Assembly: GCF_021462225.1 (NCBI RefSeq)
Contig: NC_061817.1
Span: 5,367,327 to 5,431,326, forward strand
Origin: Girardinichthys multiradiatus
Lineage: Eukaryota > Chordata > Actinopteri > Cyprinodontiformes > Goodeidae
Length of the DNA: 64,000 nucleotides
Direction of reading: 5' to 3'
Shown piece after piece: positions 34,101 through 45,689 of the stretch (positions within the stretch are counted from its first letter, which is position 1; each line of letters begins with the position of its first letter). Under the pieces are notes generated by a model. The model had not been told where the DNA came from and did no database searches. It saw nothing but the letters and a program-made list of their open reading frames with translations. The translations under genes and the position numbers were made by a program.

Positions 34101-37100
34101 ACCCCGGCTGCATTAAAGCCCTCAGTTAAAAGACAACACTACTGTGTCTTTAATAGCTGTGCGAATGAGATGCCTGTTTTTGCTCTTGTGTGATGGTGTT
34201 AAAAATTCAACAAGCCTTTTCTCATTATGTTGAGATCTTGATTTGGTGTTGGGGTGTCATGTACCAACCTAATATGTGGCCTAAAATTTCTCATGGGCAT
34301 TTTCCACCAAACTGGTTCCAGTACCGAAAAGGTGCTAGAGCTTACAGGGTTTCCACCAACACAAACTCTGGCTCAGAAAAAACACTGCTAACCCAGCACC
34401 AGTTTGCTGCTGGACCACCTTAATCAGGAGCCAGAGGCGGAAACATTGTGAGCACATTGACTAAAACTCCGTTTTAGTTTTGATTGGTCAAAATTAAACT
34501 CAAAGCCTCTAAAAACCCAGAGCTTCTACGTCGGATTAGCAGGGGTGGAACGGTACGCAAAACTTACAGTTGGGTATGTTTTTAATTAATTTTAATCAAG
34601 AGAAACAAATAAAAAGTGTCCACTATAGAACTGACTGGAGATCTGGATTGTTTCTTCCCCAGATCAGAATGATGGCAGGATAAACCAGACAGATGGACAA
34701 ACTAAAAACAGTCATCGTTGTTATTTAGGATTTTTTCAGTAAGACATTTTAGAATAAATAAAGTTTAAATCACTTTGGATTTGTTTTGATATTTAGAAAA
34801 TCCTATGTACCAGATGTCCTTGAATGCACCATAGAGGTGCACCTATTGGGAAATCCTTTTCTGTGAGAGGGGCCAGTCAGGACGCTACCAGTGTGTTGTC
34901 ACATTTTACATACATACAGAGCAAGCTACAGTATGTACCTTATTGATGTTGTAAAACGCTGGCGGCCTCTTATCTTCCTAGTTTATTCTGACATCACCAG
35001 TCACAGTTTAATTGGGTCAACGTGCCGCCCCCCTGAATCCATAAATATGTCGGACTCTGTTCTTTACCACTGTTGGTCTTGTAATGTCTCCAGCTGGTCT
35101 TAATAAATCCTGCCCTCAAAGCTGTTTGACTCCAGTCTTCCAGCTGCTGGATGAGAGATCAGTTGATCATTATTGTGAAGCGTTCACAAGCACCGCTGAT
35201 TGTTTAAAAATGTGTTAGAAAATGAATGTGTTTGCAGGTATAATGGGATAAATATGCACTAGGATCCTTCACAAACAGAATGAAACCAGCAGAGGATCAA
35301 ACAATGAATGAATGAGACGTTTATAATGATACAGATCTAATTTGGCTCTCAGAAGGTGGGAAAGCAGTGCTGCTTTTACAGAACCAGTGAAGAACTGGTT
35401 CTAGAACCAGCTCCAGTTAAAAACTGGATCCTCCTTGGTGGAAAAGGTCACATCAGTGATTCAGTAAGGGACTTATTTCCTGACATGTTGTGAGCTATAA
35501 CTGCAGGAACTAAGGCCTGAAACTGCATGTATCCTAATGTAGTAAATAATGAATGAATAGGCTGTTGAGCTGAATTATCAAGGAATTCCCCTCATCTGCA
35601 TCTTTTATTAAAGCCAGTTCAGAGACAGTTTAATCTGCTCCCAAAGAATAAACAAAGATGTTAACTGCACTGAAGTACCAAGGTCCTAAGCTAGACAGAT
35701 ACACTAAGTTTGGTAAGAAAATATTGTATCATGTTGCATGTTTGCTGGTTTCATCTTTTCTTTTATGTTTTTATAATCTGTGCTTTTATGCCTGTTTTTA
35801 TTGTAAAGCACCTGGTGGTTTTTGACATGTGAAAGGTGCTTTATAGATTAGGCTTATTTACCATTTCCCAAAAGGCTACCAACACTTCCAAATCCGGCAT
35901 CTTTCAAGACCCGGTTTGAAAGCTTAAAGTTTCAACATTTTTTTAAATAGCTTCTTAAAACGTTCAGGCTTTCTCTGACATTGGAAAAAGGTTGGATTTT
36001 ATAAAATTTCACCCAACAGCCATGAAGTATGAGCTTTACCAGTTGGCATTAACAGACTCTTTGTGGATTAATTACCACTACAGAAGCTAAACTAGATTTT
36101 GTTCTTGATTTGTAAACAGTAAGATAAAAATCTAACTCTAAGCATTTTTGTAACATTAAAAGTGACTGATTCTGGCATGTGGTTTAATTACAGGACAGCT
36201 TTAGTTCTGGAATTAGTCGACTTTAGATGGGAGTGTTGTTGGGGAGGCATAAAGACTTCCTCTAAAGCAACACTGTGGCTCACTTTCACACTTTGGATAA
36301 AATCAGCTTCTGACTTTTAACATACTTCCTGAAATTTAATGCTACACGCCAAAAGCTGCATCCTGTCACAGAAATAGTATATCTTAACATTCCAGCAGCT
36401 AGATCAGACAGTTTTATAAAACAATTTCTGTTTCCCCATCATCACGCAGCCTTCTTTTCTGAAAACCACAAGCTCTCGAACACCTGAAGTGGCTTTAACA
36501 CAAAGGGCAAAATCATTGGGAAACTGTTTAGCAGACTAGTAAACAGGGGAGCGTTCAATGGCCAAAGCCTAAAATCCAGATTACATTAAAGGAAAACTCT
36601 TTAGGGCCAACAAGAAGACGCTTTACCCATTGAACTTCGCTCCACTTCCCTATGTAGGAGATGGAGGGTGGAAAGAAATCTTACCCATCATACAAACCCA
36701 TTATACCAACCATATACTGAGCTGTGGTAGTAGGGTGTAGATGTATCATAACCATCATCATCTGCCAGCCAGCTCTGGCCAATAGCCATCACAGATTGGC
36801 GGCTGCAGTGGCAATGAGAACAACACACAGTTAATATACTGTTGAGCTCCACATCCCCCCCTTAGTTCCCTTCCAACTATCACTACAGAGCTGTGGTTCA
36901 GCAACTCTGGTCTAGGAGAGCAGATTGTACCGATGCTAAAGAATGGTGGAAAATTTGTAAAGATAAATGTATGCTGCCTCATCAGATCCCTGCAGAGGCT
37001 TCATGGTAGCCGTGTAGCTTACATAGACACCTAACAGAAATGTAGCTTCACTGAAACCTCAGCTCAAAGATACCATGACCCTCAAACACTGCGTGAGTGC

Positions 37101-40100
37101 CATTTTCAAGGCTCTGCCGATCAATGCGCAGAATCATGATAGATCCACAATCATGATGTCAAATGAGAGTTCAGAGTTCATTTGAGCACACGTGGAAGAA
37201 AAACAGTTACAAGCATTAAATTTGTTTTATAGCTTCTGTTGCTTGACATGGAAACAGAGAAATGAAACTTTTGGTCTCACTGCAAACTAGAGCTGATCCA
37301 CCATAGGGGTGGCCTCAATGATGAAATCATCTGGAAATACCATGACTATATGGCTCTTCAACCAAGTAAGTAGAATGAAGCTAAATCATTTTAAAATTGT
37401 TTTTGATGATTATGTTGTTTTTGTGACTATTTGGAGCCAAGGTTGAAATACAAATGTACACAGCCCTACTCCCAGCTAGGAACTAATCTATCTATAACAT
37501 GCTACACTGTAGACTCTGCATTGATCTAGTGAGGAAGCACAGATTAACCTTTGGATGACAGCATTTGTCTGAAGAGATCGTATTCATATCTTGTAGAAAA
37601 ATGTATTCAAATACTTGGTCGGTATAACTTACTACTGTGATGAACGTTAAAAAAATGAAGCTCACCATGACCAGAGTTAAAGATAAAAACTGTCAGCGTC
37701 GCAATACAAAGAAGATGGGTTTCAATGAATGTTTCCGTCAATGTTTGGTGTCCAGTTTGACCTTGTGCTTACCATTCCCGTCCAACCAGGAGAGCAGCTC
37801 TTCCACAGAACTACAACGCCTCACAGTTAAAAGACAATGTGCCCTTTGACAAGCAAACATGTTCAGGTTCACAGATAAAGCACATGTGTTATCCTGTGTT
37901 TTCCCCCTGATTCCTCATCTGAATGAATCTGCTTCTTGTGTAAATCCAGCTATCTACAAGTCAACAGGTGACAAGCATCAAACAGGCGCACACACACAAA
38001 CCAAACAAGCACCAGACTGGGATCTCATGCAAGCTCTACATCTGTATGCAGGGCTTTAGGGAGCTCTGACGGCATGGCCATCACTGACCAATTTGCTCAA
38101 GTGAAAGGGTAGTTTAAAAAAAATAAAAAACCCAACACACTATTTAAGTAAACACCCCCCTGTATATCAATGAATAGCATTTTTGACTGGGTGACCTTAG
38201 AAAGAAAGAGTCTGGTACTTACAGTGCATGTCTCGTTCATGCTCGTACTCGATAAAAGCATAACCACGAGGCTTTCCTGTCTTCTTGTTGTAGACAATAT
38301 AGATCTGAAACGAGAAACATCTGGAAATGTATCGACTGAAAACTGATTGAACTTCGGCTGACTAACGGCTCCATACACAAACCTGTGTCAAACAATAAGA
38401 AGATGTAAACTGTAGCTGATACACAGGCAAACAAGCAGCAGGCTAACCTACCCGTTTAATAGGGCCGTAGACCTCAAACTCACGTCGAAGCTTGGACTCT
38501 GTAGTATCATAGTTCTGCAAGAAAGACAGTTATTTTATTCAAAACCGGTTTATGCAAAGTAATTCAAGGACGTCTAAAATAAAATGTGATCCCATCATAC
38601 TAACAATTCGCGCAACAAACAAGGTCTTGAAAGCATCTCCTTGTGCATTTGGGTCATTATGAGGGTCCCCTGTGGTCAGACAATTTGAGAGAAGCATCAT
38701 TAGTCCAAACCAACAAAATAAACAAGTTTTTTCATTGTTAAAAAACTTACAAAGCTTCAGTTCTGTCTCCAACACCGTCTGCCGTCTTTCGATCTTCTCC
38801 CGCCTCTGTAAAGCAAAAACCCAACAAATTAAGAACATTTGTTATGACAGTAGAGCCTATATGCTGTATACTGACACAGTACATCATACAGTGCAACATA
38901 TATGTCACAAGTGATTTGCAAAAAAACTATGGCAAAATGAGGTCAAAGACAGATGCCCAAACTGAAACTAGTCAAAGGAAATGCTGGAGAAATCATACAA
39001 GTTATCTATGTTTTAGTCAAGGTTGATGGAGACACAGACATCTCAAAGGAGTGTGAACAGGTGAACATGTGCATCAACCATAAAGGAAAACCAACAGACA
39101 AGCTGGTCAGCTGACAGGAGTTAAAAGACAAGCGGCTATCCCCAGCCAACAGGAGCTAATTTTAATGGATGGCAGATCGTGCACTGGTCATTTAGAAAAA
39201 AAAAAAAAGAAGCTAATTTCAGATTTTATTTAAGAAGTACTACAAGCAGGTAGGTTTGCTCTGGAGCAGTTTGAGCTGTAGTAGAAATGGGACTAGTGGA
39301 GCTTCAATTGCTCTCATCAAATAAAGGTTGGAGATCATGAAATGTCCTCCCTTTGCTAGCCTCACAGGTGCATCTAATTACTGATGTCAACTGTTCACAA
39401 ACCGGACTCCTGTCATCACTTCCCATGTAACCAAAGATAAGCCGGTGGATATCAGCTACAGCAGGTCCCTCAGGATTGACAATGGCTGAAGGCCATGTAA
39501 AGACAAGTCCTACCTAGAGACGCCTTACCAAGGAGCCATATCATTCAGACTTGGAAGTTTGTGGGCAGCATATAACATTCTTCAGGATTAACAAAATCAA
39601 GCTTATTAATGAAGAATTTACTTGCACTTGGCTGAAATACCTCTTGCTCTGGAACATTATTTTTTTTTAAAAACAAACTAGATCAGGGGAACATATTTGA
39701 GCATATTAGATTAATTGGCTATGCTCTCCATCATGGCTAACAATTGATCCACCTGCAGCCTTGACTTGGCATTGAATGAGATACTTTTCTGAAAAATATT
39801 ATACTTTGCTTCATTGCTGTTGTGAAAAGTCGGTGCTTTGCTGCTGCGTTTTCTGAGGCACAAATGTGTCATCCTCATTCTCTCCCCACATCCTGTTTTA
39901 AAGTTTGCTAAGAAAATGTGTGCTTTATACAATTTTAAAGAAGATTTTTTCTGCCGTCTGGTTCTAGATTTATAGAACAGATCCCCAATCAGTGTGACCT
40001 ATTTATACTCTTAACATCCTCATACTACTGTCTTATACAACAGTTTGGGGCAAACGAACACACCACTAGGTGGAGGTAAGGTTTCTGTTCCACTCCATTA

Positions 40101-42996
40101 CAAAATGAAAGATGCTATAAACTGGAGGTGTTGAGAATATTCTTATGTCATCTTGAGAGTGTAACATGTATTAGTGGTGGGACATGATTAAACATTTTAT
40201 TCTAATTATTGGCTCCATTTTTAACATATTTTATCAAACAATAATGAATGAATCAATAGACAAATAAATGTTGCAGCTTTGCTATAATACAACCATACAG
40301 ATCCATAATGCATCCAGAATGTCTCAGTGCATTCAAAGTGGCAGCTTTAACCTACATAATCTCCCTCATGCAACCATGCTGGGGATACAAGTTAAACTTT
40401 TCTATTTTTTCCAGAACAGCATTTCTGAAATGTTCACTATTTAGTTTCAGCAAATGGTGGAGCAGTCGTAACACCACCTCCACCATTATTACTACCACTG
40501 TACTTAACTGTTGTAGTTAGAGATGTTTTGACCTCTTTGAATTGTTTTGGTGCTAACACAGCTAGCATTAGGACTCGGTCTTCTTTGGGTTTTCCTGTTC
40601 ATCTGCTTCATAGGAAAGATGTCCGTGCCAACATTAGTGGAGTTTTGAAACTTTAACTAGCAAATCTCTCTTTTGATTCTCAGCCATGATCGTTCAGGGG
40701 AGCCGCCCCAAAAGATGGGAGGAGCCGAGTGTCTGGAGAGTGAAGTTTCTTGGGGAGATTATAGTATCGCTGTTGATGCAATTAGTTATGGAAGCAAATC
40801 GTTACCATATTTCAAATGAAAAAGCATTTTCAGAAATTATTTTTCATTTTAAGAATGTGGCTGCATTATTTGACCCATAAATAAAATTAATAATCAATCA
40901 TCCTATTTGCATTTTCTTCTTCATGACTGCACATTTTATGCCATAATCAAAAAGAAAACAAAGCAGACATTGCTTTTTCGTTTTCGGCCTGCAAAGTACT
41001 GCCCAGAACTCGAAAACGAAAAAGCATTCCGAGCGGCGGGCGCAGCAGAGTGACGTCAGCAGCCGCTCTTCCTCAGTTCTCTGCTGACCGAGCTACCCAT
41101 CTTGTTCGGTAGGGGGCGCTGTGCACGTCTGCATTGCATTACATTGCAAACGTGCCGAGAAATTGATTGAATTGCAGCAGGGCTGAGCTCAATTTGTGGC
41201 AGTGGCAGGCAGAACTGGTAGTTCCGGTGGCGGGCTGTGGCATCCTTGTGGCAGCCTCATGGCCTGGGAGATCCAGCGTGTTTTTAAGCATTTATTTATA
41301 ATTTTCTGTGAGTGACAATTCAGTGCTCTATAATAAACTGGCTGTTTGTGCAATAAATCTTCGTCATCCTTTCAACACGTCACACATACACATAGTGTAT
41401 TTATTTTCCATGTCAAGTAAATACAATCTCCTTATGTTATGGGTCTAAAGCTGTTTATTAAATAATAATCAATAATGACATCATTATTTAAAGGTAACAG
41501 GCTATAACAACAATGACATCCCGTTTGCCGATAATCTGCATTGGCATCACTTCCGGTGGCAGCTCCACAGACACTATTAACAATAATGACAACCCATTTG
41601 CCAATAATCAGCATCAGCTTCCACAAAAACAGCGGCAACCGCATTGGCAAGTTTTTACGGCCGGTCTGGCACCTTCTGGCATCCTCGCGGAATCCCCTGC
41701 CACCCTGTGGCAGTTCCGGTGGCAGGCTGTGGCGGCCACCGGAACTACCAGTTCTGCCTACCACTGCCACAAATTGAGCTCAGCCCTGCTGCAATTCAAT
41801 CAATTTCTCGGCACGTTTGCAATGTAATGCAATGCAGATGTGCACAGTGCCCCCTACCGAACAAGATGGGTAGCTCGGTCAGCAGAGAGCTGAGGAAGAG
41901 CGGCTGCTGACGTCACTCTGCTGCGCCCGCCGCTCGGAATGCTTTTTCGTTTTCAAGTTCTGGGCAGTACTTTGTGGGCAGACCACGAAAACAAAAAAGC
42001 AATGTCTGCTTTGTTTTCTTTTTGATTATGGCATAAAATGTGCAGTCATGAAGAAGAAAATGCAAATAGGATGATTACTAATTTTATTTATGGGCCAAAT
42101 ATTGCAGCCACATTCTTAAATGAAAAAGCATTTCTGAAAATGCTTTTTCATTTGAAATATGGTAACAATTTGCTTCCATAATTAGTAGCTTATGTGGTTT
42201 TTTTTTTACTGAATATATTGCAACATTAATTATTTTAACAAGCCTAGTACAGGTACATCTTAAAAATTTGAATGTTGTGAAAATGTTTAAAATTTTTTGT
42301 CGCTCATTTCAGAAAGCAAAGCTCATATTTTATAGATTCATTAGACATAGATTGAAATATTTCAAGATTTTTTCGCTCATAATTTTGATACCAATAATGA
42401 TCAGGTCACAGACAACTTCTCAATATCTCAGAGCTCCTTCACACCAACATAACTAGCTGTATTCTTAGATCTCCCTAGTCCATACAGGTCACTCAAGCTC
42501 ATTTGTCCTCTGTAGCATTTTTTTTTGTTTTGTTTACTGCTTTAGTGGTTTTGCCTTTGTAAAATCACCTTCAATGTCTTGAATGGCGCCCTAAAATAAG
42601 ATTCACTATTATTATAGTATAACATATACATGAAAAGCTAAATGTGTACAGGTCAGTGGATAAAGACGGTAACTATGAAAACTGTTAATCAGGCAGCTCT
42701 AACCTTTCTTTCAAGACGTTCATCACGAGTCTCTGCTCTGGTGGGTGGAGGGGCATCCCTTGGATCCTGATTCAAAGACAAGGCAAAATATGTCAGAATT
42801 TAAGACATTAAAACAGAACAATGTGCAAAAAAGAAAAGGCAACAATCACCTCAAAGTGCCTGATGAAAGGAGCGATACCACAGTATGGCTGATTGTGGTG
42901 CTTCTCATGGGGTAATTTCTCCAGCTGAGGTAGGAAGGGTATGGGGTCCCGAGGGGCAAACAGGGCCAGCAGGTTCGGTGGGAGAAACTGCGTCAT
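29964..42996 (-). CDS. snrnp70: U1 small nuclear ribonucleoprotein 70 kDa, 9 coding exons
   Basis: Exons on the minus strand, lettered A-I: 42,996-42,850; 42,766-42,704; 38,805-38,751; 38,669-38,605; 38,514-38,452; 38,304-38,223; 33,009-32,908; 30,872-30,773; 30,687-29,964 (TGA at 29,966-29,964). The join is 1,401 nt, 466 aa, with consistent phases and GT-AG sites. U1-70K binds stem-loop I of U1 snRNA and helps U1 snRNP define 5' splice sites in the nucleus. The N terminus [20 protein letters not shown] is near-identical to vertebrate U1-70K. The RRM has RNP2 LFVARI (105-110) and RNP1 RGYAFIEY (144-151), followed by the [17 protein letters not shown] linker and a long Arg/Ser, Arg/Asp and Arg/Glu-rich tail. 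The human protein is 437 aa. The ATG follows an acceptor-like AAAG, so a non-coding first exon is likely. Intron F-G holds a probable poison exon. Confidence 0.97.
31129..31179. repeat. CA dinucleotide microsatellite
   Basis: About 20 uninterrupted CA units (31,129-31,168), then an AA interruption and four more units, in the last coding-gene intron but one of snrnp70. Frames reading Val-Cys repeats across it are artefacts. Confidence 0.95.
31200..32496. other. Unclassified repeat-like block in snrnp70 intron
   Basis: This intronic stretch carries phrases that look like DNA-transposon debris (TGCCTGGTTTACATGGCCAA near 31,557 and several frames of 65-110 codons on the plus strand). The frame starting 32,256 ([20 protein letters not shown] onward) is unusually protein-like in composition for about 75 codons before it runs into the MITE at 32,497. 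I recognise no family. It could be a remnant of a transposon ORF. Confidence 0.35.
32497..32855. mobile_element. MITE-like element with 22-bp inverted ends
   Basis: The left end TTAGGGTATGTTCACACAGC and the right end GCAGTGTGAACATAGCCTAA are inverted copies with two mismatches over 22 bp, enclosing 359 bp with no coding capacity. No clean target duplication was seen. The ends resemble those of non-autonomous DNA transposons, but I cannot name the superfamily. Confidence 0.7.
33010..34297. other. snrnp70 intron F-G, 3' part; nothing recognised
   Basis: The intronic DNA is AT-rich with a pyrimidine- and C-rich patch around 33,890-33,990. The 110-codon frame at 33,706-34,038 is low-complexity (proline run) with no similarity I can name. 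Confidence 0.4.
34298..35450. mobile_element. Possible non-autonomous DNA transposon
   Basis: TTTTCCACCAAACTGGTTCC at the left and CCTTGGTGGAAAAGG at the right are facing inverted motifs about 1.15 kb apart. Internal pieces on both sides (CCAGTACCGAAAAGGTGC; GAACTGGTTCTAGAACCAGC) also suggest inverted subterminal repeats. No transposase remains and no target duplication was confirmed. Confidence 0.4.
35451..36684. other. snrnp70 intron F-G, middle; short L2/SINE-like tail near 35,780
   Basis: At 35,780-35,860 the phrase TGTAAAGCACCTGGTGG followed by GACATGTGAAAGGTGCTTTA resembles a fish SINE/L2 3' tail. Nothing else is recognised. Confidence 0.35.
36685..36802 (-). other. snrnp70: Probable alternative (poison) exon of snrnp70
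   Basis: On the minus strand a strong acceptor (TTGTTCTCATTGCCACTGCAG, pyrimidine-rich before CAG) precedes 118 nt that end at a good donor (GATGG then GTAAGATT). The block lies in intron F-G. Exon F ends with one base of a codon, so inclusion would read Ser-Ala-Asn-Leu and then TGA, a premature stop right after the RRM start of exon G is skipped. 118 is not a multiple of three, so inclusion would also shift the frame. Vertebrate U1-70K genes are known to carry an alternatively included, stop-containing exon in this part of the gene. Identity with that exon is inferred from position and splice sites. Confidence 0.62.
36803..38222. other. snrnp70 intron F-G, 5' part; nothing recognised
   Basis: AT-rich intron with no clear repeat. 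Small open frames at 37,637-38,059 have no similarity I can name. Confidence 0.4.
38806..40786. other. snrnp70 second coding intron, 3' part; nothing recognised
   Basis: No exon or clear transposon is seen. The 73-codon frame on the minus strand at 39,711-39,932 has no recognisable family. Confidence 0.35.
40787..42180. mobile_element. 1.39-kb foldback element (long inverted repeats) in snrnp70 intron
   Basis: Two arms of about 445 bp (40,787-41,231 and 41,735-42,180) are inverted copies around a loop of about 500 bp. The mapping is almost perfectly symmetric: paired positions sum to 82,966-82,967 along the whole arm, so there is almost no net insertion or deletion. The element begins TATGGAAGC and ends GCTTCCATA and is flanked by the direct repeat ATTAGT (40,781-40,786 and 42,181-42,186), a likely 6-bp target duplication. 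Each arm holds a CRE-type TGACGTCA (41,051-41,058 and 41,908-41,915). No transposase is encoded. It resembles foldback or long-TIR non-autonomous DNA transposons; the superfamily is unknown. Confidence 0.88.
42187..42703. other. snrnp70 second coding intron, 5' part; nothing recognised
   Basis: AT-rich intron between the foldback element and exon B. No feature was recognised. Confidence 0.4.
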
Positions 42997-43146
42997 CTTT
43001 CACTTAAAAACAACATTAAGTAACCTTATTAGTTCATCATTACACCAATGCTGGCTGACAGATGGCAGAGCAACTCTCCCAGCAGGCTAAGGAAGGCTGG
43101 CAGCACTGTTAGCATTACAGAGCCATTGTTGTCGCTGACTTCCCTG

Positions 43147-43168
43147 TCATCATCATCATCATCATCAT
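43147..43168. repeat. TCA trinucleotide microsatellite
   Basis: Seven TCA units just upstream of the snrnp70 start codon, probably within its first (non-coding) intron. Confidence 0.9.
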
Positions 43169-43390
43169 AATCCTCATGTGCCCAGATGTTACACAAACAG
43201 CAGTGAACTCTCCATATAATCTACAACACAACTAACGTGTAATTTACACGTAACACGCAATATGGCGTTATCCGGGGTAACACTTCAGCTATCGCAACCA
43301 AGACGCGTTGAAGCCTTAAACTCTACTGCCACCCTTTATCTTAACGGCAAAGCTAACAATGCTAACTCGGGCCTCATACATTTGTCCTAC

Positions 43391-43650
43391 CTTCTCTCCT
43401 CCAGTGTTTGAGAGATTTCACACCATGGACCTGAGAAAGAAGCCTTCGTCGTTAAAAGATCTCCTGGACACGACTATTCCCCAAACTAACGAAAACAATG
43501 TCCCAGCTGAATCGTTTACAGTTCCCACAAAAGCAAGCACAGCGCGCCGAGCAGCTGAATGCGTGCAGGAAAGTCGCACGTCTTCTCCAAAATACAAAAT
43601 GGCGGGACGTCGTAAAACAACGACTACTAACGTAAAGTGAACAATGAGCG
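43391..43650 (-). promoter_or_regulatory. snrnp70 promoter and probable non-coding first exon
   Basis: On the minus strand GAGGAGAGAAG is followed by GTAGGACA, a good splice donor with its exon ending at 43,391. The ATG-bearing exon starts at an acceptor-like AAAG next to 42,996. This fits a non-coding first exon starting around 43,600. On the minus strand CCGCCATTTTG at about 43,595-43,605 is a YY1-like element, common in promoters of housekeeping RNA-processing genes. CpGs are enriched between 43,500 and 43,630. Confidence 0.55.
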
Positions 43651-45689
43651 CACGACCGACCTGAATCAAGAAGACTTAACATATAACTCCAATGTTTAAG
43701 TGTAATTTTTAAACTTAGGTACATAATTTTCAGTTATGCTTTCCACTTAACTTTTTTAAATAATATTTAATTCATTTTACCTTCACTTTTTGTCCAACTT
43801 AGGCAGAGGCAGTCTCTGGTTAAATAGTGTCTTAAGCAGAATTTGATTTGTGGGCCTTCAAAGTATAAAGAGTCACCACTGCTCGCCTAGTGGTGCGTTG
43901 TTTTGAGTACTGAAAAAGTGTGTTTTCCCCACCAGGAATACAAGAAGAAGTACCCCTGATGTTAGAATTCCAGCTGCTGGCAGACAGTCCCAATGTAATG
44001 GAGCATTTGTCTCAAAAGTCAGAGTTTAAAACTGAGGATGACGTCACACACGAGTTGATTGCGTTCCAGTTGCAAGTGGGAACAAAATGGATTTCCTTGC
44101 TGTATTTGGTGGTGCTACTCATGAACAAGACAATAACAATGTATTTCTCTCCATGTAATAACTTCAAACAGTGACAGAACAACTTCACAGAGGTTGTACA
44201 GCACTATATGTATCTCTAGTGTAATTAGAGACAACCCATCAGAAGAGCTGATAAATTGTTTACATAGTTTTATACACTCAGCTGCCATATTGGATGGTGA
44301 ACTCATTGCTTGGTGACCTCCAACTTTCCCTGTCGGAATTCCAACTTCATAGTGGTATTTTCGAATGAGAACTAAGAGAGAAAGCATTATCAGTCTCCAG
44401 TATGGCTTCCTATGCCACCTTTTACAAACGCACTGAAAGGTGTGATTTTATTGGCCCTTATGATAGTTTGTCTTTCATTAAACCAGCGTCACACAATGTG
44501 GTACAACCTAATCTGTGCACATGTTGCTTTAGTGTTTGAACCGAGGCCGGATTTACGGAGTGGCAAGAGGGGGCACTGCCCCCTCAAACAGGTCTGGCCC
44601 CATCAAATCAATTCTTAATCAGAGAAGCACAAGCCCCCGCCTTGCCTCTCTCTCCTCCTACATTTAAGGGCAAAACATAGTTGCGCGTACTTGTCTTATT
44701 GGACGTCCACCGGACATGTCAGCACAAAGCTCAGTACATGGTATCACACAGTACCCGCTTATGCTTAACATTATAGCGCTGCTGAAAATATTACGCGGCT
44801 TCTGGCCCGATGTTTCTTTAAAAAAGGACCGCTGAGGAGGGCACTTTGGCTCGACACCATCTGAAAAACGCTTGCATTTTCTTCCAATCAGCATCCATGC
44901 ATGACTGCATAATCCATTGGCTACATGTTTTGTACTCATAAAATCTGTGATTTCAAAACCTTGTCCAGCTGTTGACTGATGTTTGTCAGCTTTAATAAAG
45001 AGAGGAAAAGAGGAAGATATACAACCAAACAGACAAATTAGACCATTTCACTAATTTCAAGTCTGAAGAAGAAAAGAAAAAGCATGGCCATCACAACCAT
45101 TTCCCTGAATGTCTAGTAACTCTCACAATAAAGTGTTGATAATAGAAACAAACATACAGTATTTTATAATTACAGCATGCTGGCCAAAACTCTGCTCTGT
45201 GTAGGTAAAAGTCACTTTTTTACTTCAACAGTTGAAGACAACAATGGCTAATAAATGTCAAAGGCTGAATATAATGCTCTATGATATACAGCAGCAAACA
45301 ATAAATTATGAATAAACAGGAAAATGTAACTTAGCTGTCTGTTTGATTTTATTAGCCTAATAATACACCCAATGTTAACATTAACCACCTAAAGTAGGTG
45401 TGTGATTTAAAATGAAAGGCCGGTCTTAAGATGAGCTACATTAAAGTGTGGTAAGTTATATAATGCCCTGGTAGGTCTCCCATGGCAAACTGGATGATGA
45501 GTTAGACAAAGAGCAATTCAGAAGCCTTCATGAGGACCACCACAACAAGGCACATGACATCACCTGATACGATGGAGGCAGATTCCACCCTGGAGTGAGA
45601 CATGGGGTCTAGACATGTCAGGGAGTGCCTGGTAGGCCATTTCAAAGAGGATCGCATAGAGGATGAATGTGGAGACCTTGACAACCCGA
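43651..45689. other. Intergenic; possible DNA-transposon end near 44.5 kb
   Basis: No gene is seen. GGCCGGATTTACGGAGTGGC with GGGGGCACTGCCCCCTC at about 44,540-44,585 looks like the terminal region of a hAT-like element, but no transposase or opposite end was found. The rest is AT-rich and unremarkable. Confidence 0.35.

Noticed and set aside
41432..41910. Several open frames of 78-112 codons on both strands
   Set aside because: They lie in the loop and inner arm of the foldback element, have no similarity to a transposase and overlap each other in different frames.
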